The translations under genes were made by a program, and so were the position numbers. A stretch of DNA of 64,000 nucleotides. Source: Streptoverticillium olivoreticuli subsp. olivoreticuli (GTDB lineage Bacteria > Actinomycetota > Actinomycetes > Streptomycetales > Streptomycetaceae). Where the stretch lies: contig NZ_CP031455.1 of assembly GCF_003391135.1 (NCBI RefSeq), forward strand, positions 5,192,001 through 5,256,000, in the 5' to 3' direction. Below the pieces are notes generated by a model. That model searched no databases and was not told the DNA's origin. It was given only the letters and a program-made list of their open reading frames with translations. Positions 58,567 to 64,000 of the stretch are shown here, in pieces. How positions within the stretch are numbered: the first letter of the stretch is position 1; each line of letters starts with the position of its first letter.

Positions 58567-60231
58567 TCAGTCGCCGACGATGTCGGCGACGAATGCGATG
58601 TCCTGCTGAAATGGCTTGTACTTGTACTGGGTGGCGTTGCCGGCGAGCCGCCGGCTCTCGACGTACGCGTTGATCGCGTCGTGCGGGACGGTGACGACCT
58701 CGATGGCCCCCAGCCGTCCGCTGTCGCGCTTGGACGCGTACTCGATGTTGATCGTCTTGAGCTCCTCGTCGATCCGCCCGGACAGCGCGGCGTCGATGCC
58801 CCTGTCGCTGCCGTGGCTCTCGACCAGGGCGACGTAGTGCGGGGGCTCGCCCCACTGCGGGCCGCACATGTACAGGCCCATGTCGAGGCCGAGTCCGGCG
58901 ACGCCCTGCTCGATGGCCTGGGTCACCTGGGCCTCGGTGATCTTCTCGCCGGTGAAGGAGTGGAAGACGCCGTCACGCCGCAGGAAGTGGATCCACGGCA
59001 CACCGCCCTCGACGCGGTCGACGTGGTAGATGTCGCCGGTCCACAGCCGGTAGAGGCCGTTTCCCTGCGACATGACCAGGTGGTAGTCCTCGCCCGCCTC
59101 GACCTCGTCGAAGAGGAGCGTGGGGACGGCCTCGCCGCGCTCCACGAGCTCGCCGAGCGGCACGCTCGCCGGGACGAACTCGAAGAACGCCTGGCTGATC
59201 GCGAGCGGCTGGCTGTGGGCGGTGTCGTCCACCGGGATCGTGGTGACGCCCTCGGTGCCGCAGCTCATGAAGGGGAGCTTGGCGACGCCGGGGAAGACCG
59301 CGTCGAGCTTGCTCTGGTAGAGCCCGGCGGACGCCGACAGCCAGCAGCTGTAGAGCGTCAGCGAGGGCCAGACGTCCTTGAGGCTGAAGGCCGGGTCGGC
59401 CAGCACCGCCTCCAGGCGGTCGGCGGCGGCCGGGTCGGGCTCGCCCCACGGCTCGCCCTCCACCGTGCCCTCGCGCAGGTCCCGCACCAGGCTCTTGCCG
59501 TGCACCGCGATGAGGTCGCGCAGCGAGATCAGAGTGCTGGGGTTGATCGAGGAGATGTAATGCAGGTTCCTGCCGAGGAGGTGGCGGATGCGGTGGTACA
59601 TCCGGCCCTCGTGGCTGGTGGGGGTGTCCGGGCCGAACCAGGGCGCCTCGTACCACGGCGGGTTCCAGTCCCGGGTGTTGATCTGCGGGTGCCGGTTGCT
59701 GACGGCCTGGTGCTCCACGCCGTGCACGAAGTCGCTGACGTCCTCGCGGACCGTCTGGGTGTCGAGCGTGGCGTAGGGGTGGGCGAGCAGCTCGGGGTGG
59801 TGCTCCAGATAGGTGCCCCACATCGCCATCATCGCGGGGATGCGGTAGGTCAGCAGCCAGTGCAGCGTGTAGGGGACGCGCTTGGGGGTGCCGGTGGTGC
59901 CGCTGGTCTTGAGCCAGCGCAGGACCGGGCTGCACGTCAGGGTGCCGCCCTTGGTGCGGGTCTCCCGCTCGATGACCTCGGCGAAGTCGTCGTAGCGCAT
60001 GATCGGGAGGGCCGAGCGGAAGGACGTCGCGTCCTTCGCGAGGGTGTCGTAGCCCCGCTCCTTCCAGTGCAGCGAGGCCGCGCTGACACCGATGATGTCG
60101 TCGAGCACACGCTCCTGGGCCGCCCCTGGGTTCTTCAGGTCCGCGAGCAGCCGCTCGTGCGCCTGGCGGCACTCCTCGATGAAGCGGCCCCGGCGCGCCT
60201 TCCAGTGTTTCTGCCAATCCGATATGGACAT
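58567..60231 (-). CDS. GH3-family acyl-adenylate-forming amide synthetase
   Basis: A 554-residue member of the GH3 family, best known from plants, where enzymes such as JAR1 conjugate hormones to amino acids. The nucleotide-binding motif LRWLKTSGTTGTPKRVPYT (about 110-128), LPFMSCGTEGVTTIP, and GLYRLWTGDIYHVDRVEG with its adenylate-binding Tyr/Asp are seen. It should adenylate a carboxylic acid and join it to an amine. Bacterial GH3 enzymes are uncommon and poorly studied. The ATG at 60231 follows GGAGAGAAG. It is the first gene of the operon, after a terminator separating it from the aldo/keto reductase. Confidence 0.86.
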   Translation of the reverse strand: MSISDWQKHWKARRGRFIEECRQAHERLLADLKNPGAAQERVLDDIIGVSAASLHWKERGYDTLAKDATSFRSALPIMRYDDFAEVIERETRTKGGTLTCSPVLRWLKTSGTTGTPKRVPYTLHWLLTYRIPAMMAMWGTYLEHHPELLAHPYATLDTQTVREDVSDFVHGVEHQAVSNRHPQINTRDWNPPWYEAPWFGPDTPTSHEGRMYHRIRHLLGRNLHYISSINPSTLISLRDLIAVHGKSLVRDLREGTVEGEPWGEPDPAAADRLEAVLADPAFSLKDVWPSLTLYSCWLSASAGLYQSKLDAVFPGVAKLPFMSCGTEGVTTIPVDDTAHSQPLAISQAFFEFVPASVPLGELVERGEAVPTLLFDEVEAGEDYHLVMSQGNGLYRLWTGDIYHVDRVEGGVPWIHFLRRDGVFHSFTGEKITEAQVTQAIEQGVAGLGLDMGLYMCGPQWGEPPHYVALVESHGSDRGIDAALSGRIDEELKTINIEYASKRDSGRLGAIEVVTVPHDAINAYVESRRLAGNATQYKYKPFQQDIAFVADIVGD

Positions 60232-60321
60232 GTCCACTTCTCTCCGCATGGGTTCGACTGGGTGAGGGAGGGTGAAGCAAGTGCGTGCGCCTGCCGGGAG
60301 CGGCAAGGGCCGGCGAAAACG

Positions 60322-60358
60322 CCGAGCACCGGCGGAGGGGGAGGCCGCCGGTGCTCGG
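60322..60358 (-). terminator. Rho-independent terminator after aldo/keto reductase
   Basis: A perfect 14-bp stem (ccgagcaccggcgg / ccgccggtgctcgg) with a 9-nt loop. On the minus strand it is followed by CGTTTTCG. It lies 28 bp past the reductase stop and divides the reductase from the GH3-led operon. Confidence 0.85.
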
Positions 60359-60386
60359 AGTCAGGAAATAAGGAGGGCCGCTGGGA

Positions 60387-61379
60387 TCAGCGGTCGATGA
60401 AGGCCATCATCTTCTCGTTGTAGCGGGGACCGGCCACCTGCGAGGAGTCGACGGCTTCCTCGATCTCGCGGAGCAGCTCCGCGTCGAGCCGCACCCCGGC
60501 CGCGCCGAGGTTCTCCTCCAGGTAGGTGCGGCGCTTGGTGCCCGGGATGGGCACGATGTCGTCGCCCTGGTGCAGCACCCACGCGATGGCCAGCTGGGCG
60601 GGGGTGAGGCCGTGGCGGCCCGCCAGATCCTTGATCTTCGCGGCGATCGCCATGTTGTGGTCGTAGTTCTCGCCCTGGAGGCGCGGGTCGTGGCTGCGGA
60701 AGTCGTCCTCGGGGTAGTTCTCGGCGCGGTCGACGCTGCCGGTGAGGAAGCCGCGGCCGAGCGGGCAGAAGCCGATGAGGCCGATGCCCAGCTCGCGGAG
60801 GGCCGGCAGCACGCCGTCCTCCAGGTTGCGCTCCCAGACCGAGTACTCGCTCTGGACCACGGACAGCGGGTGCACGGCGTGGGCGCGGCGGATGGTGTTC
60901 TCGCCGGCCTCGCACAGGCCGAGGTGGCGGACCTTGCCCTGCTCGACGAACTCCGCCATGGTGCCGATCACGTCCTCGATCGGGACGTCGGGGTCGACGC
61001 GGTGCTGGTAGAGGACGTCGATGTGGTCCGTCCGCAGCCGCCGCAGCGAGGCCTCCACGACCTCCCGGATGTGCTCCGGGCGGCTGTCGACCTTGGCGGT
61101 CGAGCCGTCCTTGAGCTTCATCGGGAAGCCGAACTTGGTGGCGATGACGACCTGTTCGCGCTTGCCCCGGAGGGCCTTGCCGAGCAGCTCCTCGTTGTCG
61201 TACGGACCGTAGGCCTCGGCGGTGTCGAGCATGGTGACGCCGAGCTCCAGGGCCCGGTGGACGGTCGCGACCGACTCCGTGTCGTCGGTGGCGCCGTACC
61301 ACTGGCTCATGCCCATGCAGCCGAGGCCGATCTGCGCGACCTCGAGGCCCTGGCTGCCGAGCTTGCGGTGTTCCAGCAA
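60387..61379 (-). CDS. Aldo/keto reductase
   Basis: A 330-residue NADPH-dependent aldo/keto reductase of the YajO/AKR11-13 type. The catalytic tetrad is seen: Asp and Tyr in TMLDTAEAYGPYDN, Lys in VVIATKFGFPM and His in DVLYQHRVDPD. The NADP-binding PIPGTKRRTYLEENLGAA lies near the C-terminus. The start is TTG 61379, with GGAGAAG 4 bp upstream; no ATG in a suitable position is present. It forms its own transcription unit, bounded by a downstream terminator, in line with the biosynthetic operon. Confidence 0.9.
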   Translation of the reverse strand: MLEHRKLGSQGLEVAQIGLGCMGMSQWYGATDDTESVATVHRALELGVTMLDTAEAYGPYDNEELLGKALRGKREQVVIATKFGFPMKLKDGSTAKVDSRPEHIREVVEASLRRLRTDHIDVLYQHRVDPDVPIEDVIGTMAEFVEQGKVRHLGLCEAGENTIRRAHAVHPLSVVQSEYSVWERNLEDGVLPALRELGIGLIGFCPLGRGFLTGSVDRAENYPEDDFRSHDPRLQGENYDHNMAIAAKIKDLAGRHGLTPAQLAIAWVLHQGDDIVPIPGTKRRTYLEENLGAAGVRLDAELLREIEEAVDSSQVAGPRYNEKMMAFIDR

Positions 61380-61457
61380 CGTGCTTCTCCGTTCGGGAGG
61401 TTGGTCTTCAAAAGGGCGGTGCGTGCCGATGACGTGCGTGTACGGGGCGGGGAGTGG

Positions 61458-61513
61458 CCCCGGTGCCGACGGGGGTGCGGCACCGGGGCGATGGTCCTGC
61501 CCGGCCGGGCAGG
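61458..61513 (-). terminator. Two hairpins between HTH gene and aldo/keto reductase
   Basis: ccccggtgcc / ggcaccgggg (61458-61467 with 61479-61488) forms a 10-bp stem, and cctgcccggccgggcagg (61496-61513) is an 18-bp palindrome. Both follow the small HTH gene stop and may terminate it. No T-run is present. Confidence 0.5.
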
Positions 61514-61533
61514 GGGGAGGCCCGGCCGGAGTC

Positions 61534-61716
61534 TCAGGGGCGCGATCCGCGGACCAGCTCGGCGAGTTCGTCGAGGTCGTACGTGGCGCGCCGGGCCGTG
61601 CCGTAGCGGGTGATGCGCCCGCGGTGGGCCCACTGGCGGATGGTGCCCTCGGTGACCCCGAGGGCGAGGGCGGCGACATTGGTGGGGACGCGGCGGGCGC
61701 GCTCGGCGGGGGTCAT
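61534..61716 (-). CDS. Small MerR/excisionase-type helix-turn-helix protein
   Basis: A 60-residue DNA-binding protein: RRVPTNVAALALGVTEGTIR and QWAHRGRITRYG then TYDLDELAELV, the pattern of excisionase/BldC-like MerR-type winged helices. It lacks any effector domain. The ATG at 61716 overlaps the upstream gene's stop by 4 bp, so it is coexpressed with the Cys-rich protein. It may be a cluster regulator or a nucleoid-type binder. Confidence 0.78.
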   Translation of the reverse strand: MTPAERARRVPTNVAALALGVTEGTIRQWAHRGRITRYGTARRATYDLDELAELVRGSRP

Positions 61717-62414
61717 ACCGCGGCCACCTCCTTGCGGCGGTCGCCGAGCCGGAGCCACATGCTGGGGGGAAGCGTGTGCCCGGCGTCGCAGACCAGCCCG
61801 CGCAGGGCCGCCTTGCTGCTGCCGATCGAGGAGATCGACACCGTGCCGTGGCAGCCCGGTTCGGGGCAGTCGCCGACCGGGGCCGGCTCCACGGGGTCGG
61901 GGTCGATCACCCGGCGCATGGTGCCGACGAGCAGCATGATCTCGTCGGCCGCCTCGCCGGCGGCCGGGTGGGCCGCCAGCCAGGCGAGCTGGGAGCGCAG
62001 GAACGCGGCCAGCGCCGGGACGGTGCGTGCGGGGGGTGTCGCGAGTGCGCGCTCCTCGACGACGAGGTCGGCCCAGGAGACGAGGGTGCACAGGGCGCGG
62101 TCGCGGACGCTCGCGGTGTGCGGGTCGATCGGCAGGCGGAGCTCGCGGCTTCCGGAGACGCGCGGTGACATCCAGGCCCGGCCCGGACCGCCCAGCTCGT
62201 GGTCGCTCTCGGCGTGCAGGCCGGGGAGCTCGGCGAGCTGGTCGGCCAGCCGCTCCCGGCAGGGCCCGCAGAGGCGGGAACCCGTGCCGGTGCGGCGGGT
62301 GCGCGGGTGGGGGTCGTCGTGGTCACGGCGGCACCGGGGCGAAGCGCACAGGGGGCCTGCGGTGTCGGTGGACACGCGGGGTTCCTGTGCGGCGAAGGCC
62401 TGTGGGCGGGTCAC
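61713..62414 (-). CDS. Cys-rich putative regulator, unknown
   Basis: A 233-residue protein of unknown function. The N-terminus has a zinc-finger-like arrangement (CASPRCRRDHDDPHP, then LCGPCRERLADQL), and the C-terminus a second one (CPEPGCHGTVSIS and CDAGHTLPP). The middle is helical (ALAAFLRSQLAWLAAHPAAG). GTG 62414 is chosen because GGAG lies 9 bp upstream; an ATG at 62423 is too close to it. It is followed, with a 4-bp overlap, by a small HTH gene. An ARE-like site lies about 30 bp upstream, suggesting control by the TetR protein at 62632. Confidence 0.65.
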   Translation of the reverse strand: MTRPQAFAAQEPRVSTDTAGPLCASPRCRRDHDDPHPRTRRTGTGSRLCGPCRERLADQLAELPGLHAESDHELGGPGRAWMSPRVSGSRELRLPIDPHTASVRDRALCTLVSWADLVVEERALATPPARTVPALAAFLRSQLAWLAAHPAAGEAADEIMLLVGTMRRVIDPDPVEPAPVGDCPEPGCHGTVSISSIGSSKAALRGLVCDAGHTLPPSMWLRLGDRRKEVAAV

Positions 62415-62442
62415 CAGTCCCATCTCCTGTTCATCCACTGTT

Positions 62443-62469
62443 AAATACCCTCCCGAAGGAATGTTTTTA
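62443..62469. promoter_or_regulatory. ARE-like operator 1
   Basis: A 27-bp site (aaataccctcccgaaggaat then gttttta) matches 63293-63319 at 20 of 27 positions, with the core gaaggaatgttt intact. The form ATACC...GGAATGTTT resembles autoregulatory elements bound by gamma-butyrolactone receptors. It lies upstream of the Cys-rich gene. Confidence 0.65.
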
Positions 62470-62631
62470 GCTTGTGGGGATCCGCTGGGGAGGGTCGAGG
62501 GAATTGAGCGAAGGACGCGTTCAACGTCGGGGTCCAGAAGACACAGTGGCTCGCGAAGAAGCGTGACACATGTGCTGCCCGCCGCGCAACCCCCGGTTTC
62601 CCATGGGCTGCTGATCATGCGTCATGCCTGG

Positions 62632-63249
62632 TCATGGGGCGTCCTCGCGGGCGTGGAGGGCGAGTTGGGGGTGGGGACTGAGCAGGTCGAGGAGCATCGC
62701 CCAGTCCTCCTCCAGGGGGGAGAGGCGGTCGTCGAGGGCCGGCGCGCCCGGGGCGTAGGGCGCGCCCCAGGCGACCGCCAGGAGCAGCCTGACGATGCGG
62801 TCGGGGGCGTACGAGGCCAGGATGACGCCCTCCTCCTGCCCGCGCCGGGCCAGGGCGGCCAGACAGTCCCGGATCTCCGACAGGGTCCTGGCCCCCCGGT
62901 CCGTGGCGATGCCCCCGTCCGCGAACAGCCGCAGCGCCGCCCGCATCCGTACGTCCGACTCCAGCCGCCTGGCCAGGCTCAACGCGGCCGCGAGCAGCGT
63001 CGCGGGCGCCGGCCGGTCCAGGTCTCCCCAGGCCGCGCGGATGTCGTCCCAGGCGTCGGCGAAGTGCTGGAGCAGGGCGTGTGCCAGGTCTTCCTTGGAC
63101 GGGAAGTGGGCGTAGAGGGCGCCTTTGGTCATGCCGATGCGGGTCGCCACCGTCTGCAGGACGGTATTGGCGTAGCCGTGCCGGGCGAATTCCTCGGCGG
63201 CGGCGTCGAGTACATGTTCCCTGGTCCGCCTGGCGCGTTCCTGGATCAC
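62632..63249 (-). CDS. TetR-family regulator, gamma-butyrolactone-receptor-like
   Basis: A 205-residue TetR-type protein. GTG 63249 is chosen: GGAGG lies about 6 bp upstream, and the resulting N-terminus MIQERARRTREHVLDAAAEE matches the typical start of ArpA/ScbR-type receptors. The helix-turn-helix continues HGYANTVLQTVATRIGMTKGALYAHFPSKEDLA. The C-terminal ligand domain is diverged. Members bind ARE sites and release them on binding butyrolactone-type signals or antibiotics. Two ARE-like sites flank it, one before its own gene. Confidence 0.82.
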   Translation of the reverse strand: MIQERARRTREHVLDAAAEEFARHGYANTVLQTVATRIGMTKGALYAHFPSKEDLAHALLQHFADAWDDIRAAWGDLDRPAPATLLAAALSLARRLESDVRMRAALRLFADGGIATDRGARTLSEIRDCLAALARRGQEEGVILASYAPDRIVRLLLAVAWGAPYAPGAPALDDRLSPLEEDWAMLLDLLSPHPQLALHAREDAP

Positions 63250-63292
63250 CGGGTTCCTCCGTTTCTCTGTGTGTGCCCCCGTGGTTGCCAAA

Positions 63293-63319
63293 AAGATACC
63301 CCCTGGAAGGAATGTTTTA
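63293..63319. promoter_or_regulatory. ARE-like operator 2
   Basis: A 27-bp site (agataccccctggaaggaat then gttttat) just upstream of the TetR gene, near identical to the site at 62443. This fits autoregulation by the encoded receptor-like protein. Confidence 0.65.
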
Positions 63320-63334
63320 TGCCGTCAAAACGCA

Positions 63335-63378
63335 GAACGGGCCGGATTTGGCTGAGCCCAGCCAAATCCGGCCCGTTC
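63335..63378 (-). terminator. Strong hairpin terminator after the HAD gene
   Basis: A perfect 19-bp stem (gaacgggccggatttggct at 63335-63353 with its inverse at 63360-63378) and a 6-nt loop. On the minus strand it is followed by TGCGTTTTGAC. Confidence 0.9.
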
Positions 63379-63392
63379 GGGGATCCCCGTGC

Positions 63393-64000
63393 CTACAGCG
63401 GCACGGGCAGCTCCAGCGGCCCCGTCTCGCACGGGAGACGCAACCAGCGCTCGCGCACGGCGTGTTCGGCGAGCACGGGGTCCGTGCCCACCGCCGCCGC
63501 CGTGCCCACGCTCCTCAGGAGCGGGAGGTCGCTCGCGTGGTCGCCGTAGGCGTGGCAGTCCGCGGGCGAGGCCCCGGCGGCCGCCATCAACACCGCCGCG
63601 GCCTCGGCCTTCGCCTCGCCGATCATCGGGCGGACGATCTCGCCGGTGAGCACGCCGGAGGCGTCGACGCGCTGCGACGTGCACAGGATGCGGTCCGCGC
63701 CCAGGTCGGCGGCGAGCGGGGCCAGGCAGGGCCACAGCGAGCCGGAGACGAGCACGACCATGTGGCCGAGGGCCCGGTGCCGGCGCAGCGCGGTGACGGC
63801 GGGGAGGACGAAGGCGTGCGGGTCCGTGCGGAAGTCGCGGTACCACTCGCGCCCCGCCGTCTGCAGCTCATGGGCGGGCACGCCCGCGAAGCGCCGGTAG
63901 TAGGCGCGGTTGAGCTCGCTCCGGTCCTTCCCGGTGAGCGCGGTCGCCTCCGGGCCACCGGTCTCGCCCGGCGGGTGGAGGGCGTCCCACCAGTCCCGGA
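63393..64000 (-). CDS. HAD-IB family phosphatase (partial, 5' end outside window)
   Basis: About 202 C-terminal residues of a HAD-superfamily IB hydrolase (SerB/CicA type); the gene continues beyond 64000, so the N-terminal motif I (DxDxT) is not visible. Motif II is VVLVSGSLWP with its Ser; motif III has the Lys in GEAKAEAAAVL; motif IV is CHAYGDHASDLPLL with the metal-binding Asp pair. It would remove phosphate from a small molecule. A GTG at 63881 is only internal, since the frame stays open and family-like (LNRAYYRRFAG) upstream of it. A strong terminator follows the stop. Confidence 0.85.
   Translation of the reverse strand, partial: RDWWDALHPPGETGGPEATALTGKDRSELNRAYYRRFAGVPAHELQTAGREWYRDFRTDPHAFVLPAVTALRRHRALGHMVVLVSGSLWPCLAPLAADLGADRILCTSQRVDASGVLTGEIVRPMIGEAKAEAAAVLMAAAGASPADCHAYGDHASDLPLLRSVGTAAAVGTDPVLAEHAVRERWLRLPCETGPLELPVPL

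Noticed and set aside
62415..62618. Upstream extension of the Cys-rich protein to a start at 62618
   Set aside because: The extension would translate the ARE-like operator and AT-rich promoter region; a GTG with a good ribosome site exists at 62414.

Overview
The window is high-GC, gene-dense actinobacterial DNA, almost certainly from a Streptomyces chromosome. Supporting signs are codon third positions dominated by G and C, many GTG and TTG starts, ATGA/GTGA stop-start overlaps, an XRE/DUF5753 plus DUF397 pair, two SigF/SigB-type sigma factors, a subtilisin-inhibitor (SSI) protein, a LAL-type LuxR regulator, and an initiator tRNA with a C1-U72 mismatch. No rRNA, CRISPR array, integrase or transposase was seen.

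Layout. 1-6.7 kb: cell-wall-related genes, comprising a secreted DUF1906-type protein, a SigE-family sigma factor, and a tight run of five genes (PASTA membrane protein, two related proteins of unknown function, a glucosaminidase, a small glycoside-hydrolase-like protein). 6.9-11.4 kb: an acyl-CoA synthetase, a secreted trypsin-fold protein that has lost catalytic residues, a ricin-type lectin, and a scar of two truncated divergent genes. 11.6-16.1 kb: a graspetide-type RiPP cluster (precursor, ATP-grasp ligase, PIMT-like methyltransferase) lying between two nearly identical 156-bp direct repeats, the second inside an intact helix-turn-helix gene. 16.3-24 kb: XRE/DUF397, cupin, GMC oxidoreductase, LAL regulator, catalase-like protein. 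23.9-28.8 kb: one very large PAS/pseudo-kinase/tandem-receiver protein with a roughly 900-residue repetitive linker. 29-30.3 kb: SSI inhibitor and tRNAs Ser, Arg and fMet.

30.3-46 kb: F420-type oxidoreductase, a two-component system, two membrane glycosyltransferases, two drug-efflux MFS genes with TetR and MarR regulators and visible operators, a lipoprotein, and two paralogous sigma factors. 46.6-50 kb: a STAS protein, then a compact operon (tautomerase-family protein, SDR lacking YxxxK, type III PKS, unknown protein, cupin). 50.4-61.4 kb: an MFS exporter with ArsR, then a six-gene operon (GH3-type ligase, Cys-nucleophile alpha/beta hydrolase, MR/MLE enolase, ThDP enzyme, FAH-fold protein, condensation-type acyltransferase) and a separately terminated aldo/keto reductase. 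61.5-63.3 kb: a small HTH gene, a Cys-rich protein and a gamma-butyrolactone-receptor-like TetR. Two near-identical ARE-like operators sit upstream of the last two. The stretch from about 47 to 63 kb reads as an unrecognised biosynthetic gene cluster with its own regulation and export.

An intergenic repeat family (core gccccttcccgaaactgggg, ending cctcaaacgccggacgggct) recurs at least eight times. In two places it appears to supply the 5' end of a coding region. Functions are inferred from motifs and family resemblance read by eye; no database search was possible.
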